The position numbers and the translations under genes are program-made. A model generated the notes under the pieces. The model did not search any database and was not told where the DNA came from. It saw only the letters and a program-made list of their open reading frames with translations. From Phycisphaerales bacterium (GTDB lineage Bacteria > Planctomycetota > Phycisphaerae > Phycisphaerales > UBA1924), in NCBI GenBank assembly GCA_027019265.1, contig JALUWX010000098.1:78591-142590 (forward strand): a DNA stretch of 64,000 bases. The letters run 5' to 3'. This document shows positions 9,055-17,954 of the stretch, piece by piece. Each line of letters begins with the position of its first letter. Position 1 is the first letter of the stretch.

Positions 9055-10260
9055 ATGCAACGACGTGCCGCCGTGATCTGTGCTCTCCGTACCCCCGTCG
9101 GCCGATACGGCGGGACCCTCTCCAGCATCCGACCCGACGACCTCGCGGCCCACATCATCCGCGCTGTCGTCGAACGATCCGGAATCAACCCGGAACTCAT
9201 CGACGATGTCTATATGGGTGATGCGAACCAAGCGGGTGAAAGCAACCGCAATGTCGCGCGGATGGCTTCGCTCATCGCCGGGCTCCCCGAATCCGTCCCG
9301 GGCACGACGGTCAATCGCTTATGCGCCTCCGGGCTCGAAGCGATCCACATCGCCGCTCGGATGATCGAAGCCAACCACGGCGATGTCTTCATCGCCGGCG
9401 GCGTCGAGTCGATGAGCCGCGCCCCGCTCGTCATGAGCAAAGCGGAGAGCGCGTTCGATCGGAACCAGAAGATCTACGACACCTCCATCGGATGGAGATT
9501 CATCAATCCCAAACTCTCCGAACTCCATCACCCATACTCGATGGGTGAAACCGCGGAGAACGTCGCTCGGGACCACGGGGTGTCGCGCGAAGACCAAGAC
9601 AAGTTCGCCGTTTCGAGCCAGCAGAAGTGGGCCAAAGCCCAAGCCGAGGGAAAGTTCGCTGACGAACTCGTCCCCGTCGAGATCCCCCAGCGCAAAGCCA
9701 ACCCGATCGTCTTCGACACCGACGAGCATCCGCGCCCCGACACCACCCTCGACATCCTCGCCAAGCTCCGCCCAGCCTTCGTCAAGGATGGCTCCGGGAC
9801 CGTCACAGCCGGAAACTCGTCCGGGGTCAACGATGGCTCCGCCGCCCTCCTCCTCGTGGAAGCGAATAAAGCCGAATCCCTCGGGCTTGAGCCCATTGCG
9901 TATGCAGGATCGAGCGCGAGCGCTGGGGTCGACCCCGCGTTCATGGGCATCGGTCCGGTCCCCGCGATCCGCAAAGCCCTCGACCGAGCCGAGCTCGCGC
10001 TGAACGATATCGATCTCGTCGAGATCAACGAGGCCTTCGCCGCCCAGTCCATCGCATGTGTACGAGAACTCGGGCTCGATGACTCCATCGTCAACGTCAA
10101 CGGCGGCGCCATCGCGATCGGTCACCCCCTCGGGTGCTCGGGCGCGCGGATCGCCACCACCCTTATCCATGAGATGATCAAACGCGACAGCAAGCGCGGG
10201 GTGGCCGCACTGTGCGTGGGTGTTGGACAGGGTCTCGCGACCGTGTTCGAACGAGTCTGA
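9055..10260 (+). CDS. acetyl-CoA acyltransferase (thiolase, 3-oxoadipyl-CoA thiolase-like)
   Basis: 401 residues, full thiolase length. Catalytic Cys90 lies in VNRLCASGLEA, His357 in AIGHPLGCSGAR and the second Cys387 in ALCVGVGQG; EINEAFA is also present. The N-terminus (LRTPVGRYGGTLSS) and the NQAGESNRNVARMA motif resemble PcaF-type 3-oxoadipyl-CoA thiolases, but substrate cannot be fixed by sequence alone. It would cleave 3-oxoacyl-CoA with CoA to acetyl-CoA plus a shortened acyl-CoA. It follows batE by 21 bases and its stop abuts the stop of the minus-strand aminotransferase; the CoA-transferase operon facing it could supply its substrate. No clear Shine-Dalgarno; TACCAT lies 5 bases before the ATG. 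Confidence 0.92.
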   Translation: MQRRAAVICALRTPVGRYGGTLSSIRPDDLAAHIIRAVVERSGINPELIDDVYMGDANQAGESNRNVARMASLIAGLPESVPGTTVNRLCASGLEAIHIAARMIEANHGDVFIAGGVESMSRAPLVMSKAESAFDRNQKIYDTSIGWRFINPKLSELHHPYSMGETAENVARDHGVSREDQDKFAVSSQQKWAKAQAEGKFADELVPVEIPQRKANPIVFDTDEHPRPDTTLDILAKLRPAFVKDGSGTVTAGNSSGVNDGSAALLLVEANKAESLGLEPIAYAGSSASAGVDPAFMGIGPVPAIRKALDRAELALNDIDLVEINEAFAAQSIACVRELGLDDSIVNVNGGAIAIGHPLGCSGARIATTLIHEMIKRDSKRGVAALCVGVGQGLATVFERV

Positions 10261-11583
10261 TCAGCCCATCTTCTTGAGAATCTCGAACCCGCTCGTGAGC
10301 GCTCCAACGAGCGTGTCGATCTCATCGTCCCCCATCGGGGTCGAGAGCGCGGCCGAGCACGAGTTGATCATGATGATCCCGTGATCGAAGAGGTGATCGA
10401 GCAGCGTCGTAAGCCGTTTGCTCTCCTCAGGGCTCATGAACGCTTCTCGATAGTTCGTCGGGGCCTGTGATTTCATGTGGACCCGGAACATCGAGCCCGC
10501 GCCCGTCACGCTCGCGCACACACCCGTGTCCGAGATGGCTTTCTCAATGTCTTTCTTCGCACGATCCGCGAGCGCGTTGAGTCGCTCGATCGCGGCACGG
10601 TCGAACTTTTGCATCGCGATCAGCCCGGCCGTCGTGCTGATCGGATTCGCGCTGTATGTCCCCGAGTGCGGGTACAGGTACCGTTTCGACTTCGGGTTGA
10701 GCACATCCATCACAAAGTCACGACCCGCGACCGCGCCGATCGGGAATCCCCCGCCGATCATCTTCCCCATCGCCGTCATGTCCGGGGTGATCCCGTAGTG
10801 TTCTTGGAGCCCAGAGAAGCCGGAACGGAACGTGATGACTTCATCAAGAATGAGCATAACCCCGTTCGCGCTCGTCCACTCACGCAGTGCATGGACGTAG
10901 TCCTGCTGCGCCGGATTCAGCCCGACCCGGTGGGGCATCAGGTCCAGCACCAGACACGCGAGTTTGTCCTTATTCCGATCGAGCAGCGCGATCGAACCCT
11001 CGATGTCGTTGTACGGGATCACCACCACGTCATCGATCGCCGACGACGGGGTTCCGTGCACGAGGGGTACCCTCGACGGGTCTTTCGCTTCACCCCAGTT
11101 ACTCGGCCCGGGGGTCTGGCTCACCTCCACGTAGTCGTACCCCCCGTGGTACGCGCCCTCCGCTTTCGCGATCATCGGGCGCTCTGTGTACGCGCGTGAC
11201 GCTTTGATCGCGACCATCAACGCTTCGGTCCCGGAGTTCACGAACCGCATCTTCTCGAACGTCGGGTTCCGCGACGACAGATACTCCGCGTACTCGATCT
11301 CGATCTCGGTCCCGACATTGAACGCTGTCCCACGAGCGGCCTGTGCGCTCACAGCGCGGACCATGTCCGGATCAGCGTGCCCGTGGATCAGCGAAGCCAT
11401 GTTGTTCGCGAAGTCGATCCGGGACACACCCTCGACATCGATCAGCCGGCATCCCTCGCCGTGATTCGCATAGAGCGGGTGCGGGTCTCGGATCACCGCG
11501 TTCCGGCTCACCCCACCCGGGAGGACCCTCAGCGCCCGCTCGTACAACTCGGCGCTGCGCGACGTCTCGATACCAGTGCTCAT
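10261..11583 (-). CDS. class III aminotransferase (glutamate-1-semialdehyde aminomutase-like)
   Basis: About 440 residues from ATG at 11583; the frame runs further upstream but the extra 23 residues do not look like the family. Typical fold-type I class III features: PGGVSRN near the start, VNSGTEALMVAIKASRA for phosphate binding, LILDEVITFRSG containing the PLP-interacting Asp, and the Lys-containing AMGKMIGGGFPIGA. Close in style to glutamate-1-semialdehyde 2,1-aminomutases, but it is last in an operon with a KamA-like enzyme and a CoA-transferase, so a catabolic amino transfer on a beta-amino acid is more likely than haem synthesis. Sixteen bases separate it from the CoA-transferase B gene. 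Confidence 0.88.
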   Translation of the reverse strand: MSTGIETSRSAELYERALRVLPGGVSRNAVIRDPHPLYANHGEGCRLIDVEGVSRIDFANNMASLIHGHADPDMVRAVSAQAARGTAFNVGTEIEIEYAEYLSSRNPTFEKMRFVNSGTEALMVAIKASRAYTERPMIAKAEGAYHGGYDYVEVSQTPGPSNWGEAKDPSRVPLVHGTPSSAIDDVVVIPYNDIEGSIALLDRNKDKLACLVLDLMPHRVGLNPAQQDYVHALREWTSANGVMLILDEVITFRSGFSGLQEHYGITPDMTAMGKMIGGGFPIGAVAGRDFVMDVLNPKSKRYLYPHSGTYSANPISTTAGLIAMQKFDRAAIERLNALADRAKKDIEKAISDTGVCASVTGAGSMFRVHMKSQAPTNYREAFMSPEESKRLTTLLDHLFDHGIIMINSCSAALSTPMGDDEIDTLVGALTSGFEILKKMG

Positions 11584-11599
11584 GGCGATATTCCGTTGT

Positions 11600-12265
11600 T
11601 CAGTGCGAAAGGGGAAGCAGTTGCGCACCCGTGCGCTCCTGCACATACGCAAAGTCCGCTCCGGGGGTCAGCTCCACGAGCCTGAACCCGTCCGGGGTGA
11701 CATCGATCACCGCAAGATCCGTATACACCCGTGTCACCACACCCAGACCCGTCAGCGGGTACGTGCACGATTCGACGAGCTTGGGCTCCCCCGTCTTGGT
11801 TGTGTGCTGGGTGATGACGTAAATCTTCTTCACCCCGGCGACGAGATCCATCGCGCCACCCACGGCCGGGATCGCGCCCTCCTCACCCGTTGACCAGTTC
11901 GCAAGGTCCCCGTTCTGCGCCACCTGGAGCGCCCCAAGCACGCACAGATCAAGGTGACCCCCACGGATCATCGAGAACGAATCCGCGTGGTGGAAGTAGG
12001 CCGCGCCCGGGATCGCAGAAACCTGCTTCTTCCCGGCGTTGATCAGCTCCGGATCACCCTCGCCCTCCTCGGGCGAAGGACCCATCCCGAGGAGCCCGTT
12101 CTCCGTGTGGTAGATGAGCGTGCGCCCCTCAGGAACAAACTTGGCGACGAGTTCGGGGATCCCGATCCCGAGGTTCACATAGGACCCATTCTCGATGTCC
12201 TGCGCGACGCGCTGCGCCATCTGCTCACGGGTCCAACCAACTCGCTGTGTCATCGATTCGCTCAT
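11600..12265 (-). CDS. 3-oxoacid CoA-transferase subunit B
   Basis: 221 residues. Contains the beta-subunit signature GSYVNLGIGIPELVAKF near the N-terminus and the ENGLLGMGP active-site motif, whose Glu carries the CoA thioester intermediate in this family (Glu54 region). Also YFHHADSFSMIRGGHLDLCVLGALQV. Works with subunit A to move CoA from succinyl-CoA or acetyl-CoA to a 3-oxo acid (SCOT, PcaJ or AtoA-like). Start codon overlaps the subunit A stop (ATGA). Cytoplasmic. Confidence 0.93.
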   Translation of the reverse strand: MSESMTQRVGWTREQMAQRVAQDIENGSYVNLGIGIPELVAKFVPEGRTLIYHTENGLLGMGPSPEEGEGDPELINAGKKQVSAIPGAAYFHHADSFSMIRGGHLDLCVLGALQVAQNGDLANWSTGEEGAIPAVGGAMDLVAGVKKIYVITQHTTKTGEPKLVESCTYPLTGLGVVTRVYTDLAVIDVTPDGFRLVELTPGADFAYVQERTGAQLLPLSH

Positions 12266-12972
12266 GGGTACGACACCCCCGCCGCGATCAGTTCGCTCTC
12301 GTGCGCGGGCTCAGCGACCTCGACCACGCGTGACACAAAGATCCCAGGCGACACCACAGACTCCGGATCGATCCCACCGGGCTCAACGACCGACTCGACC
12401 TGCACGATCGAGACCTTCGCGGCCATCGCCATGATCGGTCCGAAGTTCCGGGCTGTCTTGTTGTACACGACGTTCCCGTACGTGTCCGCGCTCCGTCCCT
12501 TCACGAACGCGAAGTCCGCTTTGAGCCCGTGCTCCATCACGTACTCACGACCGTCGAACTCGCGCGATTCCTTCCCCTCAGCGAGCGGGGTCCCGACCGC
12601 GCTCGGGGTGTAGAACGCGGGGATCCCAGCACCGCCCGCGCGGATGCGCTCCGCGAGTGTCCCCTGAGGAACAAGCTCGAGTTCGCACTTCCCCGCGCGA
12701 TAGAGCTCGGGGAACACCGTGGAGTTCGCCGTCCTCGGGAATGAGCAGATGAACTTCCGGACCCGACCCGCTTTGAGCAGCGCCGCGAGCCCGACCTCGC
12801 CGGAGCCCGTGTTGTTGCTCACGATCGTCAGGTCCTTGGAACCCTGATCGATCAACGCGTGGATCAGCTCGATCGGAGAGCCGGCCTCGCCGAACCCGCC
12901 GACCATAACTGTCGCGCCGTCGAACACATCGCGGACGGCTTCCGCCGGACTCGAAATCTGTTTGTCGATCAT
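12262..12972 (-). CDS. 3-oxoacid CoA-transferase subunit A
   Basis: 236 residues. Family features: DGATVMVGGFGEAGSPIELI at the N-terminus (usual GGFGLCGIPE position, here with EAGS), SNNTGSGEVGLAALL and GNVVYNKTARNFGPIMAMAAK. Together with subunit B it makes a complete heteromeric transferase of the SCOT/PcaIJ/AtoDA type. The start overlaps the kamA-like stop by four bases. The replacement of the usual Cys-Gly by Ala-Gly in the GGFG loop is minor. Confidence 0.92.
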   Translation of the reverse strand: MIDKQISSPAEAVRDVFDGATVMVGGFGEAGSPIELIHALIDQGSKDLTIVSNNTGSGEVGLAALLKAGRVRKFICSFPRTANSTVFPELYRAGKCELELVPQGTLAERIRAGGAGIPAFYTPSAVGTPLAEGKESREFDGREYVMEHGLKADFAFVKGRSADTYGNVVYNKTARNFGPIMAMAAKVSIVQVESVVEPGGIDPESVVSPGIFVSRVVEVAEPAHESELIAAGVSYP

Positions 12973-14417
12973 GTCGCTTTCTGCTCGACCGTGACCTTGA
13001 TCATGTTCGGGTTCGCGACTCGCTCGTACTCGAAGAGCCCGGCCTGGTCGAACAGCACCCGATCCGCATAATCATCAAACCACATCGCGTTCGGATTGCG
13101 CCCCACGATACAGACCTTCCCACGATCCGGCGCATCCGCGGCGTTCCGGAGGAGCTTGAAGATCACGACCCCGTTCTCGCTCCCCTTCAGCCCCTCGATG
13201 GGCTCATCCGTGACCGCGACAACCTCGGTCTTGCCCTTGTAGTGGGTGATCGACATCCGCGCGTGACACTCGACACCCGACAACCCCTTCTGGGAGTCGT
13301 TCAGGGTGCGCCACGCTGTCTCGATCGGGACGTTGAACGCTTTGTACGCAACGATGTCGCGACCACAGAAGAAGTAGTGGTTCTCACCACCCACGCGCTT
13401 GAACTCACGCTGGAGAATCCGGAGCGCATCGGAATCGTCGTTAATCCCCTTGATGATCGGCGCCTGGTTCTCGACCGTAAGCCAACCACGCTTGACGAGC
13501 TCGCGCATCGCACGACCCGTTGAGGGAATCCACTGGAGGAAGCCCTTCTCGTCCTTGATGTAGTTCCCGTCGTCGTCCTTCGCGAGGATCTCGTCGGGGT
13601 GCTCGAAGTGGAGCATGAAGCTCATCCCCACCTCGGGGTACGTCTCGTGGAACGCATCGAGCATCGCCAGGAACGTGTCGTCGAACCGATCGGGGTAGAA
13701 GGCCATCTCCTTGGTCCCGATCCGGATCGTCTCGATCCCGGCCTCAGCGAGCGCTCCGAACCAAGCAGCGAGCTTCGAGTTATTCAGCACCATCGGGTCA
13801 CCACCCGAGAGCAGGATCTCGCGCAGCTTCTCGCGCCCCGTGTCCGGATGGCGCCCCCCGTTCTTCTCAACAAGCTCGTTGTGGGACTTGATGTAGGCCA
13901 CGATCTCGGGGATCTTCGCGAGCCCCTTCTTCGCGACCGTCCCGTCCTGGCGTTGGATCTCTTTCCGCGCGATAAGTTCTTCTCTGTAGCAGAAACGACA
14001 GTGCGCCGAGCACGTCGAGACCACATACATGAGCCCCATCTCGTACTTGTGGAGCAGACCCTCCACAGGCGCGTAGTCCATCTGGTTCCCCGGGTCCTCG
14101 GAACCCGCAAGATCGAGGGTCTCGTCCGAGCTCGCTTTCACGAGCTTCTGGATCGGGGGGCTCTTCCGAGCGAGTTCGTAGAAGTGACGGGTGATCTTGA
14201 CGGGCATCCGTTGCTCAACGTCCCGCTCCGTCCCTTTGAGCGATTTGAGCTTCTCGATCTCGTCGGAGTCGTAGAAGGTCAGCATGTCATCGGGAGCTTT
14301 GTCGTTGAAGAACGGCGCGAGACCATTGATGATCTCCCGTTCGTACCGCGCGTCCTCGACCGTGTCGAGAAAGGCCTGCTCACGTTCAGTCGGGACATGT
14401 TTCGGTGCGATCTGCAT
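12969..14417 (-). CDS. kamA: KamA-type radical SAM aminomutase (lysine 2,3-aminomutase family)
   Basis: About 482 residues from ATG at 14417 (a GGAG eight bases upstream). The radical SAM cluster motif is CSAHCRFC with Cys136, Cys140 and Cys143. The ILLSGGDPMVL segment and the spacing of the barrel match the KamA family, which uses SAM, a 4Fe-4S cluster and PLP to move an alpha-amino group to the beta position. It is longer than clostridial enzymes (about 416 residues) and the region expected to hold the PLP lysine reads HARMSITHYKGKTEV instead of the usual Gly-rich loop, so the substrate (lysine, arginine, glutamate or other) is uncertain. First gene of a four-gene operon. Confidence 0.85.
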   Translation of the reverse strand: MQIAPKHVPTEREQAFLDTVEDARYEREIINGLAPFFNDKAPDDMLTFYDSDEIEKLKSLKGTERDVEQRMPVKITRHFYELARKSPPIQKLVKASSDETLDLAGSEDPGNQMDYAPVEGLLHKYEMGLMYVVSTCSAHCRFCYREELIARKEIQRQDGTVAKKGLAKIPEIVAYIKSHNELVEKNGGRHPDTGREKLREILLSGGDPMVLNNSKLAAWFGALAEAGIETIRIGTKEMAFYPDRFDDTFLAMLDAFHETYPEVGMSFMLHFEHPDEILAKDDDGNYIKDEKGFLQWIPSTGRAMRELVKRGWLTVENQAPIIKGINDDSDALRILQREFKRVGGENHYFFCGRDIVAYKAFNVPIETAWRTLNDSQKGLSGVECHARMSITHYKGKTEVVAVTDEPIEGLKGSENGVVIFKLLRNAADAPDRGKVCIVGRNPNAMWFDDYADRVLFDQAGLFEYERVANPNMIKVTVEQKAT

Positions 14418-14458
14418 CCATTGAACTCCAACAAAGATCCGATCCGGTCGATGACACC

Positions 14459-14500
14459 ACTGTACCAAAGTGTACACTGGATGAACACAAGTGTAACAGA
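14459..14500. promoter_or_regulatory. candidate operator repeats between kamA and the RpiR regulator
   Basis: The 104-base divergent gap contains repeated AGTGTA-type hexamers: ACTGTA at 14459-14464, AGTGTA at 14469-14474 and 14490-14495, and a minus-strand copy at 14473-14478. The second and minus-strand copies form the perfect palindrome GTGTACAC at 14470-14477. Clustered repeats between a regulator and its divergent target are what an operator would look like. No consensus -35/-10 pair is clear. Confidence 0.45.
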
Positions 14501-14521
14501 TCGACCATCGGAGAACCAGCC

Positions 14522-15367
14522 TTGTCGCTCCAAGAATTGATCGCGCCCATCAATCAGAAGCTCACCCCCACCGAGCTCCGGATCGCGCAAGCCGTCCTCA
14601 CCGATCCAACCCTCCTGGCCTTCGGGACCGTATCGGACCTCGCGAACCACGTAGGGACCTCCCGCCCCTCCATCATCCGCTTCGCCACCAAGCTCGGATT
14701 CGACGGCTACACCGACCTCCAAACCTGGATCCGGGACGATCTGACCCGACAGCTCTCCTCCCCGAGCCAGCGCATCCGGAGACAGGACGGTTCCCTCGGA
14801 CCCATCCGGACCCAGATCGAATCCGCCGTCCGGACCAACCTCGAAGCGCTCGACCAGCCCAAGCTCGACACCCTCGCGAAGCCCATCACCAAAGCCAAAC
14901 GGGTCTGGATCCTGAGCGGCGAAACCTCGATGGCCGGCGCACACGCGCTCCATTCCGGGCTCTCCATGGTGCGTCCCGATGTCCGACTCGTCGAGGAGCA
15001 CGACACGGGACGGGACCTCTCAAGCGCCTCACCCGGGGATGTCGCCGTCGTCTTCGACTTCGCCCGGTACCGACGGAACTCAATCTCAGCAGCCCGAGCC
15101 CTCGCAGAACTCGGGGTCACGATCGTCGCGATCACTGACGGCCCCATGTCCCCCCTCGCGTCCCTCACCCAGACGTGGTGCGAACTCACCATCCCCGCCG
15201 TCGGCCCGTTCGATTCCTCGGTCCCGGCCGTCCTCGCCGCGGAGCTCATCGTCGTCCGGGTCGTCCAGCACCTCGGAGACGATGCGCGGGACCGGATCGA
15301 CCGACTCGAACAACTCTGGCAATCCACGGGGACGTTCCTGAACTACTCCCCACGTCCTGATCGCTGA
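14522..15367 (+). CDS. RpiR/MurR-type transcriptional regulator (HTH + SIS)
   Basis: About 281 residues if started at TTG 14522, which has GGAGA at 14510-14514; the frame extends to 14405 but that would overlap the kamA start region. N-terminal HTH_6 domain (LTPTELRIAQAVL ... DLANHVGTSRPSIIRFATKLGFDGY, about residues 13-60), then a SIS domain from about 115 (VWILSGETSMAGAHAL; GDVAVVFDFARYRRNSISAARALAELG). SIS domains in RpiR regulators bind phosphosugars or other small ligands. Divergent from the kamA operon, so it is the natural candidate to control it. Convergent with the histidine kinase gene. Confidence 0.88.
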   Translation: MSLQELIAPINQKLTPTELRIAQAVLTDPTLLAFGTVSDLANHVGTSRPSIIRFATKLGFDGYTDLQTWIRDDLTRQLSSPSQRIRRQDGSLGPIRTQIESAVRTNLEALDQPKLDTLAKPITKAKRVWILSGETSMAGAHALHSGLSMVRPDVRLVEEHDTGRDLSSASPGDVAVVFDFARYRRNSISAARALAELGVTIVAITDGPMSPLASLTQTWCELTIPAVGPFDSSVPAVLAAELIVVRVVQHLGDDARDRIDRLEQLWQSTGTFLNYSPRPDR

Positions 15368-15382
15368 TCCGAAGCCGATGAG

Positions 15383-17770
15383 TTATGCCGCGCGTTTCTC
15401 CGCCACCGCTTTCGCGGGGAGCCAAATGCGGAACGTCGTCCCCACCCCATCCTCGACCTCAAGATCCAAACGCCCACCATGCTTCTGCACGATCACGTCC
15501 CTGCTGATCGCAAGACCCTGACCCGTCCCCTTCCCGACTTCCTTCGTTGTGAAAAACGGATCAAAGATCCGGCCCTGGATCTCTTCAGGAATCCCCCCGC
15601 CAGTATCCCGGACTTCCACCTGCACCCCTCCCTCCATACGTCGAGTAGAGATCACAATCCTCCCCTTCGAATCCCCTTCCTTCTTGTTCGATTCGATCGC
15701 GTCCGCGGCATTCACGATCAGGTTCAGAATCACCTGATTGAACTCGCTGAGGAGACACGGAACATCTCCGAGCGCCTCCTCGAGTTCAAACTCGATATCC
15801 GCAATATACTTCCACCGATTGCTGCACACAGTCGCCGTCGATCTGATCGCACGATTCAGATCCACATACTCAACCGACGTCGTTCCAGGATGCGAGAACT
15901 CTTTCATCGCCATGACGATGTGAGTGATCCGATCGATCCCCTCAATCGACTGCTCGATCGAACGGGGGATCTCATCCCGAAGAAACTCATAGTCGATATC
16001 CTTGAGAATCGTGCACATCTCTTTATAACGCTCGGCCCATCCTTTGGGCACACCCCCCGGCGACGCGCTCTCGATGGACCGCTCAAGCACCCTCAGGATC
16101 GCAGAAAACTGATCCCGCATAAATCGCACGTTGTCGCCGACATACTGCGCCGGGGTGTTGATCTCGTGCGCGATCCCCGCCGCGAGCTGACCGATGGACT
16201 CGAGCTTCTGAGACTGGAGAAGCTGCGACTCCAGCTTCTTCTGCTCGGTCACATCGACAAAGCCCCCCATGATCCCGTACACCGCGCCGTGCTCATCCCG
16301 CATCGGGATCTTTGAAACGTGCACCGTCGCGAAGTTCCCATCGATCCCAGTCACCGTCCGCTCCTCGTGAAGGATCACATCCCCGCTCTCAAGGACATCT
16401 CGATCCTCCCGCATGAGCTGCTCATAGATATCGCTATCGACGACACGCTCCCCGGTCGTCCCAACAAGCTCTTCCGCGCCCGCAGCGCCGACCCATCGCG
16501 CAAACGCGATATTGCAGTCCGTGATTTTGAGATCCTTGTCCTTCCAATACACCTGGAACGGGACCGTCGAGATCACCGCTTCGAGAAGCGAGTGCTCGTC
16601 CTTCAATCGACGCTCCGAGTTTTTGAGCGACCGTGTCATGTTCGCGAATGATCTCGACAACGCACCGATCTCGTCATGCGCCTCATCGATACTGATCCCC
16701 GAGAGCTCACCTCTCCCGCACGCATGCGCATCATCGGCAAGACTCCGGATGCGATCCGTCATCCGATGAGCGGATATCAACGCGACGAGCGCCGCGACCA
16801 CCCCGAAGCCGATCCCCCCGATCAGAATCTGATCTCGCAGCGCATGCGCCGGCGCGTAGAACCGGTCCCGATCCCACAAGAGCAAGACCCGCCACCCCGT
16901 GACCGACCCGACCTCCTGATGCGAGAGCACCCCAAGGACATCCCCACGGCTCCGGAAGCGATCCGCTCCGAACCCTTTCATCTCCAAACTCTCAGGACGG
17001 AGCTCCCAATCACCTTCCCTGAAAGAAGTGCAAACCCGTGCACCTGTCTTGCTGAATACCACAATCCCAACAGCACCAGCGCCCTCATGGATCCGGAGCC
17101 TTGATCCAACGAAGGCCTCAAGGGACGACAGACTCACCAAACATTTGAGCACTCCGAGCGGTTCGCCGTTGTCATCGTCCACCCGCAGACCGATCGAGAT
17201 CGAGTTCACCCCGGCGCTCTCATCGAAAACGACCTCATCACCGATCCAGATCCCATCCTCCATCGCGCTGATCCACCATGACTCATCGCTCTGGTCGAAA
17301 TCGCTCGTCATATCCGACTGCGCCACATTCGCTCCGTACCGATTTGTCAAAAATATCTCTGCGTAACTCGCGGCCCCTTGGTCACCAGCAGCACGAACTC
17401 GCTGCGACATATCCTCAGCAAGCTCTGACCCAAGAACTGATTCCAGCAAGCCCTCGTCAACCTCCCCGGCACGCCACGCAGCATCGATCTCCTGAATCTT
17501 TGAATCCATCCCGGGAGCCCCATACGCGAGATTCGAATCACGGAGCGCATCGACAACCATTCTCGAAGACGAAAACCCCTCCCATTCATTGATCGAGTAC
17601 TGAATCAGGAGATCCACATCCCTCGCCATCATGTCGCCCATGCCGCTTGCCGCTTGAGTCATCTGGGCCTCGAGCACCTGCTCCGCGCGTATCGCCGAGT
17701 ACACCCCGATCACCATGATCCCCAACACCGGTGGTGTGATCAGCGCGAGCATCCGTGATCTGATCCGCAT
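15383..17770 (-). CDS. membrane sensor histidine kinase (sensor domain-HAMP-PAS-HisKA-HATPase)
   Basis: 795 residues; AGAGGAG lies just before the ATG. N-terminal helix (about 8-26), a large extracytoplasmic Cache-like sensor region to about residue 310, second helix ([20 protein letters not shown]), HAMP linker ([20 protein letters not shown]), PAS domain ([22 protein letters not shown]) with a PAC-like end, then the phosphoacceptor His535 in [14 protein letters not shown]. The ATPase domain shows [36 protein letters not shown]. No receiver domain is fused and no response regulator gene is adjacent, so it is an orphan kinase here. Lies 184 bases downstream of the Ser/Thr kinase gene. Confidence 0.92.
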   Translation of the reverse strand: MRIRSRMLALITPPVLGIMVIGVYSAIRAEQVLEAQMTQAASGMGDMMARDVDLLIQYSINEWEGFSSSRMVVDALRDSNLAYGAPGMDSKIQEIDAAWRAGEVDEGLLESVLGSELAEDMSQRVRAAGDQGAASYAEIFLTNRYGANVAQSDMTSDFDQSDESWWISAMEDGIWIGDEVVFDESAGVNSISIGLRVDDDNGEPLGVLKCLVSLSSLEAFVGSRLRIHEGAGAVGIVVFSKTGARVCTSFREGDWELRPESLEMKGFGADRFRSRGDVLGVLSHQEVGSVTGWRVLLLWDRDRFYAPAHALRDQILIGGIGFGVVAALVALISAHRMTDRIRSLADDAHACGRGELSGISIDEAHDEIGALSRSFANMTRSLKNSERRLKDEHSLLEAVISTVPFQVYWKDKDLKITDCNIAFARWVGAAGAEELVGTTGERVVDSDIYEQLMREDRDVLESGDVILHEERTVTGIDGNFATVHVSKIPMRDEHGAVYGIMGGFVDVTEQKKLESQLLQSQKLESIGQLAAGIAHEINTPAQYVGDNVRFMRDQFSAILRVLERSIESASPGGVPKGWAERYKEMCTILKDIDYEFLRDEIPRSIEQSIEGIDRITHIVMAMKEFSHPGTTSVEYVDLNRAIRSTATVCSNRWKYIADIEFELEEALGDVPCLLSEFNQVILNLIVNAADAIESNKKEGDSKGRIVISTRRMEGGVQVEVRDTGGGIPEEIQGRIFDPFFTTKEVGKGTGQGLAISRDVIVQKHGGRLDLEVEDGVGTTFRIWLPAKAVAEKRAA

Positions 17771-17954
17771 GATGATCTCCTCTGCACACGATCCCGGTTC
17801 ACAATCGAGACGGATGCGACTCAGTGCAACACCGGAATGTCGAGCAGATCAACTCAGGACTGAATCATCAGATCATCTGTCCAGACGCTGCGCGTCAACT
17901 TTCAGAAGAACACGCACACCCAATCCGGTGTGCAGCCCCAACCCTTCACCCCTA

